Below are positions 26,207-34,895 of a stretch of 64,000 nt of DNA, piece after piece. The translations under genes and the position numbers were made by a program. Origin of the DNA: Cupriavidus sp. WKF15 (GTDB lineage Bacteria > Pseudomonadota > Gammaproteobacteria > Burkholderiales > Burkholderiaceae); NCBI RefSeq assembly GCF_029278605.1, contig NZ_CP119573.1:1736001-1800000 (forward strand). The letters run 5' to 3'. Under the pieces are notes generated by a model, which did not search any database, had not been told where the DNA came from, and was given only the letters and a program-made list of their open reading frames with translations. Positions within the stretch are counted from its first letter, which is position 1. Every line of letters begins with the position of its first letter.

Positions 26207-29200
26207 ATGAAGAAGCTGAGGATCGACCTGGCCTCAATACTCGTTCTTGCACTAGTGTTTGCCGGTGCCATCGGGTTGTGGGGCGAGACCATCGGTATTA
26301 AGACGCCAGAAGCACGAAGCTATTGGTCATCGGCAATAGCTGTTGGCGCGCTTGTGCTAGCCATATTCGCGTCGTTTGATCGCCTGAGCCGCTGGTGGGA
26401 CGCATTGAATGCGCTGAGGAAGTGGCTGGGATTCCGTACATCAGAGATGGCTGGCACAACGCAAGGCAGCATTGTTGCCGTCGATGCTCGACCGGGTGTG
26501 GCATCGGAGCCCCTGGAGCGACTCCGTCAGACAGCAAGGCAGCAAAATGGCTTTCGTTGGCACTACCGCCAACCTTGGCTACTTCTGACCGGCGATGACC
26601 ATGCCATCGCCAAACTCCTTCCTGGTCTCGCCGAGTCAGGTTGGCTGATCACCCCCGACGTCGTACTCCTGTGGAGCAGGACCGACAAGAGCGGACAGCC
26701 GGATGCCACTTGGCTTAGGCAGCTCTACAAACTGCGCTGCCGCCGTCCGGTCGATGCGATAGTTCTCGTGTCTGACGGCGACGCGAAGGTTTCGTCGCAG
26801 CGGGGAAGTCATCTGCACGGCCTCCGCCTGGCCCGCATTGCCGAGGTATTGCATTGGTCCGCGCCGGTATATCTGCTGGATGTCGCGCAGACCAATGCAG
26901 CCGCCAATGGCCATACGCCGGTGATCGGCTGCGAGCTGCCACGTCCTGCAGATGCCGAAGTCATCGACCATGTCCTGCAAACCTTGCGCGACCAGTTGTC
27001 GGATCGCAGCGTCGAGCAGCTGATCCAGAACGGGCGCGATTGCTACATGGGCGAACTCTCGCAGCGGCTCGATACCCGCGGACCGGCGCTGGCTGACTGG
27101 ATCGCGGGACTGCACGGCACCCAACGCCGGCGTCTTCCGCTGCACGGCATCGTGTTCGCCCCATATCCAACCTCTACTGCCAATGCGAACGCCGAACCCA
27201 GCGCCGACCTGCCGCTCTGGCAATACCTTGGCGAGGCCGCGAGGCGTCAGCCGGGTCGGCGCATCGGCTGGCACCCGGTCACCGTGTGCTCCATCCTGGC
27301 GCTGACAGCCATTGGCCTATGGAGCGCCGGCATGCTGGTATCGGGGGCGCTGAACGCGGGGGACGTGCATGCCGCCCAGCAGGTCGTGACCGAGATCCAA
27401 TCGGCCCCCGGTCCCGCCGCCCGCCTGCGCGCGCTGCTGGCCTTGCAGCAGCAGATCGAACGCTACGAGTACCGCACGCAGCATCATGCGCCGCTGCTGA
27501 CCCGCTTCGGGTTGAACCGCGACTCCGAGGTGCTGGCCGCTCTGTGGCGACCCTACGCACAGGCTAGCCGCCCGCTGCTGACCACGCCCGTACAGCAGGA
27601 CCTCGAAGCCTCGCTCGTCGATCTCACACAGATGCGCACCGACACGCTGGATAAACAGACCAGCCGCTGGGCGCTGGGCGGTCACCAGGGCCTCAAGACC
27701 TACCTGATGCTGGCCCAACCCGAGCGCGCCGAGCCTGGCTTCCTGGCCCAGCAACTGGTGCAGCACTGGTCCACCGACGCCCGGATTACGCCGGGCGAGA
27801 AGCAGGACCTGGCCGAACGTCTGCTGAAGTTCTACGCCCAGCACCTCAAGGCCAACCCTGCCTGGCGCATCGAGCCTCGGCCCGAACTGGTGACCGGCGC
27901 GCGCCAGACCCTGCTGGCGGTCATAGGCGAGCGCAATGCCGAAGACACGATCTACCAGGGCATCATCAACGCCTTCGGCGACAACGGCGGCAACAAGTAC
28001 CCGGACGCGACCCTGGTGTCGCTGACAGCCGGCACCGATCCCCGCGGGCTGGTGCGCACTGCGGCGAACGTGCCCGGCGTCTTCACCCGCCAGGCCTACG
28101 AAGGGTATATCGCTCCCGCCATCGAGGCCGCCGCCAGGCGCACGGAGATTGCCAGCGACTGGGTGCTGACCGACGGCAAGCCGCAGGGCGCTCAACAGAC
28201 GACCAGCCGCTCCGCCGAAGCCCTGCAGGCCGCCCTGACCGCGCAGTACTTTGCCGACTATGCGGACCGCTGGCAGGGCTTCATGAACAGCCTGCAATGG
28301 GAACCGGCGCCGACGCTGCCGGCCGCCATTGACCAGCTCAAGCTGATGGCCGACGCGCGCCAGTCGCCGGTGATCGCGTTGATGAAATCGCTCGAGTACC
28401 AGGGCGGCGCCGGCGCTCGCAAGGACTCCCTGTCCGATACGCTGGTGGCCAAGGCCCAGGATTTGCTGGGCAAGAAGGCGCAGGGGCCGGAGGGCCTCAG
28501 GCCGGATGCGGCCGGACCGCTGGGCGCCGCCTTCGGCCCGGTGCTGCGGCTGTTGGCTCAGACCCAGGCAGGGCAGGGCACCAGTGGTGACCTGAGCCTG
28601 CAACGCTTCCTCGACCGCGCGACGGCGCTGCGCCTGCGCCTGCAGCAGGTCAGCAACAGCGCCGACGCCGACGCACAGGCCCGCCAGATGGCGCAGGCGC
28701 TATTCCAGGGCAAGGGTTCGGAGCTGGCCGATACCCAGGCCTATGCCCAACTGATGTCCGCCAGCCTCGGCAACCAGTGGGCGGGCATGGGCGAGACCTT
28801 GTTCGTGCGGCCGATCGCCCAGGCGACACAGACCGTGCTGCAACCCGCGCAGGCGAGCCTGAACGACGCGTGGCGGCAGGGTATTGCGATGGCGTGGGGC
28901 AGGTCGTTCGCCGGGCGCTATCCGTTCGCCGACAGCGCCAACGATGCCTCGCTGCCCGAGCTGGCGCGCTTCCTGCGCCCGCAGACCGGACTGATCGGAT
29001 CGTTCCTTGGCACGCAGCTGGCCGGCGTGCTGGAGCTGCAGGGCGATCGATGGGTGCCGGCGGCCACCGGCGGCCAGGCACTGGCCTTCGACCCGGCCTT
29101 CCTCAAGGCGGTCAATGCCCTGCAACGTATCGCCACCCACCTGCTGGCCCAGGGGGAGCCCCAGTACCGCTTCGAGGTCAAGCCGATTCCCACCCCGGGC

Positions 29201-29722
29201 CTGACTGACACGGTACTGACGCTCGACGGCCAGAAGCTGCACTACTACAACCAGCGCGAGACCTGGCAGGCAATGACCTGGCCGGCCAACAACCTGCAGG
29301 ACCTGGGCACCCGGCTGCAATGGCAGACCGAGCGCGCGGGTACCAACAAGAGCTATGAGTTCGGCGGCCGTTGGGGACTGGTGCGGATGCTGGAGCGGGC
29401 GCACATCGAGCCGCTTGACAGCGCTACCTATCAACTGACGTGGCGAGGCATAGCGGACAGCAAGGGGCCGGAAGGCGTGGCCGAGGCGAACGGTCTGTCC
29501 GCCGGCGCGATCGACAGCGATCCCGACAGACTGACGGCCCGCGCCGCGAAGCTCCCGCCACCGCCGGAGGTGACATATCCGCTCAGCTATCAGATGCGCA
29601 CCGAGGTCGGCCAGGGGCCGCTGGAGATGCTGGCGCTACGGGGCTTCGTGCTGCCGTCACGCATTTTCGTGGGCCGGGAGCGGCAGGCCGTGGCATACAC
29701 CGCGCCCGGGCCGCACCAATAG
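26207..29722 (+). CDS. tssM: T6SS membrane complex protein TssM (IcmF)
   Basis: The product is 1171 residues. Two transmembrane helices lie near residues 8-26 and 40-58 and a third near 355-380. The large periplasmic part ends with the IcmF C-terminal domain (VLTLDGQKLHYYNQRETWQAMTWP). The nucleotide-binding loop region reads LLTGDDHAIAKLLP (about 127-139), which lacks the GxxxxGK[S/T] Walker A motif found in many homologues. The protein is intact, and some T6SS work without this motif. It forms the trans-envelope core with TssL and TssJ. Confidence 0.96.
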   Translation: MKKLRIDLASILVLALVFAGAIGLWGETIGIKTPEARSYWSSAIAVGALVLAIFASFDRLSRWWDALNALRKWLGFRTSEMAGTTQGSIVAVDARPGVASEPLERLRQTARQQNGFRWHYRQPWLLLTGDDHAIAKLLPGLAESGWLITPDVVLLWSRTDKSGQPDATWLRQLYKLRCRRPVDAIVLVSDGDAKVSSQRGSHLHGLRLARIAEVLHWSAPVYLLDVAQTNAAANGHTPVIGCELPRPADAEVIDHVLQTLRDQLSDRSVEQLIQNGRDCYMGELSQRLDTRGPALADWIAGLHGTQRRRLPLHGIVFAPYPTSTANANAEPSADLPLWQYLGEAARRQPGRRIGWHPVTVCSILALTAIGLWSAGMLVSGALNAGDVHAAQQVVTEIQSAPGPAARLRALLALQQQIERYEYRTQHHAPLLTRFGLNRDSEVLAALWRPYAQASRPLLTTPVQQDLEASLVDLTQMRTDTLDKQTSRWALGGHQGLKTYLMLAQPERAEPGFLAQQLVQHWSTDARITPGEKQDLAERLLKFYAQHLKANPAWRIEPRPELVTGARQTLLAVIGERNAEDTIYQGIINAFGDNGGNKYPDATLVSLTAGTDPRGLVRTAANVPGVFTRQAYEGYIAPAIEAAARRTEIASDWVLTDGKPQGAQQTTSRSAEALQAALTAQYFADYADRWQGFMNSLQWEPAPTLPAAIDQLKLMADARQSPVIALMKSLEYQGGAGARKDSLSDTLVAKAQDLLGKKAQGPEGLRPDAAGPLGAAFGPVLRLLAQTQAGQGTSGDLSLQRFLDRATALRLRLQQVSNSADADAQARQMAQALFQGKGSELADTQAYAQLMSASLGNQWAGMGETLFVRPIAQATQTVLQPAQASLNDAWRQGIAMAWGRSFAGRYPFADSANDASLPELARFLRPQTGLIGSFLGTQLAGVLELQGDRWVPAATGGQALAFDPAFLKAVNALQRIATHLLAQGEPQYRFEVKPIPTPGLTDTVLTLDGQKLHYYNQRETWQAMTWPANNLQDLGTRLQWQTERAGTNKSYEFGGRWGLVRMLERAHIEPLDSATYQLTWRGIADSKGPEGVAEANGLSAGAIDSDPDRLTARAAKLPPPPEVTYPLSYQMRTEVGQGPLEMLALRGFVLPSRIFVGRERQAVAYTAPGPHQ

Positions 29723-29748
29723 CGCCATCGCCAATGGAGAACGAATCC

Positions 29749-31338
29749 ATGTTCAGCAAGCTTCTCAATGCGCTGTTCGGCTCGCGCGCACCCGCGGACC
29801 TCGCGCGTTCGACACAGGTCCTCTGGGAGCCGTGGCTGCTGCCGATCCGCCCGGAGGCTCCGGTGGGCGACGATCCCGGCTACCACGACGACTTCCTGGC
29901 CATCAAGGAGGAAGTCGCCAGGCTGTCCAACATCAACGATACGCTAATCGTGGAGTCCGCAAGCGAACTGCTCAAGAACGTCGCCAAGGATGTGCGTCTG
30001 GCGGTCTACTATGCCTACGGACGTATGCGGCGCGACGGCGCGGAAGGGGTCGCGTGCGGCTTCGAATTGCTGTCGGCGCTCATCGACCGCTTTGGCCCCC
30101 AGTTGCTGCCCGCCCGCGCCGAGAGCCGCAAGGCTGCGCTCGAATGGCTGGCTGGCGCCACCTTCACCGACCGGCTCGACCGGGTACCGGACCTGACTGG
30201 CGCGCCCCTGGATCGCACGCTGTCCGCGCTCGCCCTGATCCAGGAGCGCACCGGGCAGTGGCCGGAGCCGGCGCGCCCGGCGCTCGACGGACTCTTCCGC
30301 CGGTTTGAGGACCGTTTGGAAGGGCGGCTCGCGTCACCATCGGCTGACGAGGGTGCTGGCATCGCCGAACGATCAAGACCGTCCGCCGCCTCGTCGGCGG
30401 TCCTGCCGGCCGGCGAGGTGGCCTCTGCGCGCGACCTGCTCGAGCGGGCACGCCAGATGGCGCTCTTCCTGCGCGAGCAACCCCACGGTTATCTCGCCGC
30501 CTATCGCCTGATGCGCTGCGTGCGCTGGGATACCCTGACCGACGTGCCGCCGCATGAGGCAAGCGGCAAGACCCGCCTGGTGGCGCCCCGCGCCGAACTG
30601 CGCGCCCAGCTCAAGCGCCTGCTGCTGCAAAAGCAGTGGCCGGAATTGCTCGACCGCGTTGAACAGGCCTTCGCCGAAGGGGCAAACCACTTCTGGCTGG
30701 ACTTGCAGTACTACGCTTTCACCGCCCAGGACCAGGCGGGCGGCGAGTACGCGCGCGTGCGCGACCTGCTGGCGACGGATTGCGCGCTGATGCTGGAGCG
30801 CCTGCCCGGCCTCGATCAGCTGGCCTTCACGGACGGCACGCCGTTCGCGGACGACACCACGCTGGCGTGGATCGCCCGACATGCCACCGTGCGAGACGTC
30901 GAGCGCGGCGAGGCGGTTGCGCCGGTGTCGGTTGCCTCCGCCAGCACCGACTGGGCGGAGACGGAAGCCCAGGCGGCCGACCTGGCCGCCCAGCAAGGCC
31001 TCGATGCCGCCTTCGCCTGGCTGCAGGGACTGCCCCTGCCCGACGGCGAACGCGACCGCTTTGTCCGGCATCTGGTGATGGCGCGCGTCGCGCAAAGCGC
31101 TGGCCGGGCCGATACGGCCCTGCACCTGCTGTCCGCCCTCGACCTCTGCGCCCAGCGCTCCCAGCTGGCGACCTGGGAGCCGTCGCTCGCATTCGAAGCC
31201 AAGCAGCAACTGCTGCGGCTGCTCAAGGCCCGCCTGGCCCGCAAGGATGTGGACAAGGCCGTACTGACCCAGCGTATTGATGGGCTGGCGGGCGACCTGA
31301 CCGCCATCGACCCGGCCCGCGCCGTGTCCCTTGCCTGA
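29749..31338 (+). CDS. tssA: T6SS cap/assembly protein TssA
   Basis: The product is 529 residues from ATG 29749, chosen because GGAGA lies seven bases upstream; ATG 29734 is an alternative. The N-terminal ImpA-type domain contains the PGYHDDFLAIKEEVA block and VAKDVRLAVYYAYGRMRRDG. The C-terminal half resembles the VasJ-type domain (FAWLQGLPLPDGERDRFVRH, AKQQLLRLLKARLARKDVDK). TssA primes and caps sheath polymerisation. It lies 26 bases after tssM and 50 before tssF. Confidence 0.92.
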   Translation: MFSKLLNALFGSRAPADLARSTQVLWEPWLLPIRPEAPVGDDPGYHDDFLAIKEEVARLSNINDTLIVESASELLKNVAKDVRLAVYYAYGRMRRDGAEGVACGFELLSALIDRFGPQLLPARAESRKAALEWLAGATFTDRLDRVPDLTGAPLDRTLSALALIQERTGQWPEPARPALDGLFRRFEDRLEGRLASPSADEGAGIAERSRPSAASSAVLPAGEVASARDLLERARQMALFLREQPHGYLAAYRLMRCVRWDTLTDVPPHEASGKTRLVAPRAELRAQLKRLLLQKQWPELLDRVEQAFAEGANHFWLDLQYYAFTAQDQAGGEYARVRDLLATDCALMLERLPGLDQLAFTDGTPFADDTTLAWIARHATVRDVERGEAVAPVSVASASTDWAETEAQAADLAAQQGLDAAFAWLQGLPLPDGERDRFVRHLVMARVAQSAGRADTALHLLSALDLCAQRSQLATWEPSLAFEAKQQLLRLLKARLARKDVDKAVLTQRIDGLAGDLTAIDPARAVSLA

Positions 31339-31388
31339 CTGCCCTCGCCTGACTCCCTCGCCAAACTGCCGAGCCAACTGCAACCTTC

Positions 31389-33212
31389 ATGAATCACCCC
31401 ACCCAAGACAACGATATCCTGCGCTACTACGAGGCGGAAATGCGCTACCTGCGCGAGGCCGGCAAGGAATTCGCCCAGGCCTTCCCGGACCGCGCACGGA
31501 TGCTCAACATCGACCGCATTGGCGAGCGCGATCCCCACGTCGAACGGTTATTTGAGGGCTTCGCCTTCCTGATGGGGCGGCTGCGCCATAAGCTCGACGA
31601 CGAATTGCCCGAATTGACCGAAGGGCTGGTCAGCATGCTGTGGCCGCACTACCTGCGCATGATTCCGTCGCTGGCGATCCTAGAACTGACCCCAACCGCC
31701 GGCGCGCTGCAATGCCACGAGACGTTGCCGGCCGGACTGGAGGTCACGTCCGACCCGATTGCGCTGGGCATTCAGGCGGCCCATGGAGGCGACAGCGTCG
31801 AGTGCATCTACCGGACCACGCAGCCGGTCGATCTGTACCCGCTGCGGCTTACTGAAGCCAATGCCTATGCACGCGAGGATGGCCGCTCGGTGATCCGTCT
31901 GCGGCTTGCCCTGCAGATGCAGGGGCGCCGCGAGCGACTGGCGGTGCCGCGCCTGCGCCTCTATCTCCATGCCGACCGGCCATTGGCGCTGGCGCTTTAC
32001 GCGGCGCTCACCGCCGAGCCTGTGGCCATGCAGGTGCGAGTTCCGGGCTACCCGGCCGACCGTGCTGGTGCACCCCAGCCGATGGCGAGCCTGCGCCTGG
32101 AACCAGCCGGATTTGCCGCCGGGGAGCGCCTGTGGCCGAAGCCTGACAATGCCTTTGGTGGCTACCAGTTGCTGCTGGAGTACTTCACCTTTCCCGAGAA
32201 GTTCATGTTCGTGGACCTGGTGGGGCTGGACCTGGACGCCATCCCTGAAGGTACCGGGCACTTTGACGTAGAGGTGGTGCTCAAGCAGCCGTTCCCGGAG
32301 GACATGCGCTTCTCGGCCGAGAATGTGCGGCTCTTCTGCACCCCGATCATCAACCTGTTTGACCTGGAGGCCGATCCGGTCACGGTCACCCACTTCGAGA
32401 CCGAGTACCGGGTGCGGGCGATGGAGCAGCACGGGCAGCATGTGGAGGCATACTCGGTCGATACGGTGCGGGGCTTCGAAGCCGGCAGTGGCAAGCGCTT
32501 CGAATACGCACCGTTTGCGGCGTTCCGCCACCGGGGCGGCATGTTGCGCCACGAGATGCCGGAGCGCTACTTCCATACCCGCGTGCGTCGCGGCCCCTCG
32601 GGCAGGTTCGACACCTGGGTCGTGCTCGGGGGGCATGCCTGGGACCAACAGCAGATCTTGCCCGAGGAAACGCTGTCACTGTCGGTGACCGGCACCAATG
32701 GCATGCTGCCGCGCAAGGGCCTGCGCGAGGCGGGCATCACCCGCATGCGCGGCGGCTTCACCAATATCGGTACCGTGCGCAACCTGACAGCGCCGACCTT
32801 GCCGGTGTATCCGCCCACCGGCGACCGCTTTCACTGGCGCGTGCTGTCGCACCTGGCGCCCAACTACCTGTCGCTGCTTGACGCCGAGGTCTTGCGCGGC
32901 AGCCTGGCGCTGTATGACTGGACAGACGGAGAACTGAACCGCCGGCGCATCGACGCCATCACGGACGTGCGGCACCGGCCGCTCCAGAAGCTCGTCAAGG
33001 GTGGCCTGCTGCGTGGCGTGGAGATTACCGTGACACTGGACAGCACGCGCTTTGCCGGGGAGGGCGACGTGGAACTGTTCGGCGAGATGCTCAACCGGTT
33101 CCTGTCGCTGTACGCCACCGTGAATCTCTATACGCGGCTGGTGATCGTGTCGCAGCCGACGGGCAAGCGGCTCGCATGGGCCGACAGCAAAGCGGAGGGA
33201 ACACCGTTTTGA
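31389..33212 (+). CDS. tssF: T6SS baseplate protein TssF (VasA)
   Basis: The product is 607 residues. Typical TssF opening: ILRYYEAEMRYLREAGKEFA, then DPHVERLFEGFAFLMGRLRH and ELTEGLVSMLWPHYLRMIPS. The PEKFMFVDLVGLDLDAI segment is another family block. TssF forms the baseplate wedge with TssG and TssE. Its stop overlaps the likely TTG start of tssG. Confidence 0.96.
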   Translation: MNHPTQDNDILRYYEAEMRYLREAGKEFAQAFPDRARMLNIDRIGERDPHVERLFEGFAFLMGRLRHKLDDELPELTEGLVSMLWPHYLRMIPSLAILELTPTAGALQCHETLPAGLEVTSDPIALGIQAAHGGDSVECIYRTTQPVDLYPLRLTEANAYAREDGRSVIRLRLALQMQGRRERLAVPRLRLYLHADRPLALALYAALTAEPVAMQVRVPGYPADRAGAPQPMASLRLEPAGFAAGERLWPKPDNAFGGYQLLLEYFTFPEKFMFVDLVGLDLDAIPEGTGHFDVEVVLKQPFPEDMRFSAENVRLFCTPIINLFDLEADPVTVTHFETEYRVRAMEQHGQHVEAYSVDTVRGFEAGSGKRFEYAPFAAFRHRGGMLRHEMPERYFHTRVRRGPSGRFDTWVVLGGHAWDQQQILPEETLSLSVTGTNGMLPRKGLREAGITRMRGGFTNIGTVRNLTAPTLPVYPPTGDRFHWRVLSHLAPNYLSLLDAEVLRGSLALYDWTDGELNRRRIDAITDVRHRPLQKLVKGGLLRGVEITVTLDSTRFAGEGDVELFGEMLNRFLSLYATVNLYTRLVIVSQPTGKRLAWADSKAEGTPF

Positions 33213-34270
33213 GCATGCCAGACCAGGCTAACAAGTCCTCCCCGGCCGGTGCCTTGCTGCCGGCCCTGCTCGCAAACGCGCCGCGGATGAACGTCTTTCG
33301 GCTCTGCGAGCTGATCGAGCTATCCGCGCCGCGGCATCCGCCGCTGGGCACGACCGATTCGCCGGCCAACGAACCGGTGCGTTTCCGCTCGCATGGGCGC
33401 TTGGGCTTTCCCGGGCGGGAGATCCAGTCGGTCGAGCACGACAGCGACCGCCCCGATCGGCCGCCCGTGGTGCGCACGACCTTCCTTGGTCTCTATGGTG
33501 TCGATGCGCGCATGCCATCTTACTTCGTGGACGAAATCGCGCAGCGCCGAGATGGGGCCGAGCCGCTGGCGGCCTTCCTCGATCTGTTCCACCACAGGAT
33601 TGTCACTCAGTTCTACCGCGTCGCACGCAAGTATCGCTATCCGGTGGGCTTCCGGGCGGGCGGACAGGACGAGGTGTCGCGTTATCTGCTGAGCCTGCTC
33701 GGACTGGGCCTCGGCGAGACGTGCGCCGGAAAGGCCCCGGTGGAAAACACCGTTGGCACGCAAAAGCTCTTGTCGATGCTGGGGCTGGCCAGCCAGCGCA
33801 CGCGCACCGCCGAAGGCCTGGCCGGCGTGCTGCAGCACGCCGTACCGGACGCGCAGATTGCCGTCGAGGAATTCTTCCCGGTGTGGGTACGCCTCGACAC
33901 CCCCGAGCCGATGCCGCTCGGGGAAAACTGCGTACTGGGACGCGGCTTCTACGACCGTGCCAACGCTGTGCGCGTTGTGATTACGCCGCAAGCACGCGAA
34001 TCGGTGCTGGGGCTGATGCCGGGCAGGAACATGCATGGAGAGCTGATGGCGTTACTGCGCTTCTATCTCGGCTACACCGCGCATGCCCGGCTGGAGATGG
34101 AGGTACGACCCGAGCTGATGCCGGCCCCGGCCCTGAACTCGGAGCAGGTGAGCCTCGGCTACACCACGCAACTGAAGCCTCCGGCGGCAGGAGCCGACGC
34201 CGACGGCAGCGGCATGCCACGCATGACGCGCGTGCAACTTGGAACATGGAACGGAACCGGCGCAGCTTAG
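33209..34270 (+). CDS. tssG: T6SS baseplate protein TssG
   Basis: The product is about 353 residues. The family blocks RFRSHGRLGFPGREI, TTFLGLYGVDARMPSYFVDEI, FLDLFHHRIVTQFYRVARKY and LGRGFYDRANAVRVVI are all present. TTG 33209 (overlapping tssF as TTGA, with GGAGGG nine bases upstream) fits better than ATG 33215, which is 15 bases from the same site. The two differ by two residues only. The C-terminus has an Ala/Gly-rich tail. Confidence 0.95.
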   Translation: MSMPDQANKSSPAGALLPALLANAPRMNVFRLCELIELSAPRHPPLGTTDSPANEPVRFRSHGRLGFPGREIQSVEHDSDRPDRPPVVRTTFLGLYGVDARMPSYFVDEIAQRRDGAEPLAAFLDLFHHRIVTQFYRVARKYRYPVGFRAGGQDEVSRYLLSLLGLGLGETCAGKAPVENTVGTQKLLSMLGLASQRTRTAEGLAGVLQHAVPDAQIAVEEFFPVWVRLDTPEPMPLGENCVLGRGFYDRANAVRVVITPQARESVLGLMPGRNMHGELMALLRFYLGYTAHARLEMEVRPELMPAPALNSEQVSLGYTTQLKPPAAGADADGSGMPRMTRVQLGTWNGTGAA

Positions 34271-34345
34271 CGGCAGCAGGGCTGCGATTTCCAAATGCAA
34301 GACGAATGCCACACAGAAACTTGTTATCGCGGGAGGATCAACACC

Positions 34346-34879
34346 ATGAGGCGACAGCTTCAAAACGGAGTCGGACTGCTGGTTGCCACCCTTATCGCCG
34401 GCTGCGGCGTTGGGCAGGCGGTAAAGGACAGCACGGTGGAGGCGGCCAAGTGGGCGTTTACGACGCAGGTCAAGACCATGAACCTCGACCTCGTCAGCCG
34501 GTCGTCGTTGAATACAAGCGGCGCCGGACAATCGCTGTCGACGGTAGTGAGGGTCTACCAGCTGAAGACGCCGCAGGTCTTCGAGCAACTGAGCTACGTG
34601 CAATTGCAGACGAATGATCTGGAGTCGCTCAAGCCGGACCTGCTGGCCACCCGGGATGTCATCCTGCGCCCAGATGCGAGCGTGAGCCTGAGTGAGCCGA
34701 TGCACGCCGATGCCGAATATGTCGGCGTGGTGGCGCTATTCCGGAATGCCGGCAAGGAGACGGTCTGGAAGCTGGTGGTGCCGAAGAAGCAGTGGAAGAA
34801 GACAGATCCGGTGAAGATCGAAGTCCGGGACAGCACGCTGCAGTTGGCGGGCGTTGCCGGTAGCGCGCAAGCACGATGA
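34346..34879 (+). CDS. tssJ: T6SS outer-membrane lipoprotein TssJ
   Basis: The product is 177 residues from ATG 34346, with GGGAGGA upstream. A signal peptide ends in the lipobox LIAGC, so the mature protein is a lipoprotein. The core TVVRVYQLKTPQVFEQLSYVQL, the VILRPDASVSL segment and the later VGVVALFRNAGKETVWKLVV match the SciN/TssJ transthyretin-like fold. It anchors the TssL/TssM complex to the outer membrane. It ends only 16 bases from the convergent activator gene, leaving no room for an obvious terminator. Confidence 0.94.
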   Translation: MRRQLQNGVGLLVATLIAGCGVGQAVKDSTVEAAKWAFTTQVKTMNLDLVSRSSLNTSGAGQSLSTVVRVYQLKTPQVFEQLSYVQLQTNDLESLKPDLLATRDVILRPDASVSLSEPMHADAEYVGVVALFRNAGKETVWKLVVPKKQWKKTDPVKIEVRDSTLQLAGVAGSAQAR

Positions 34880-34895
34880 AGACGGCCATGCCAGA

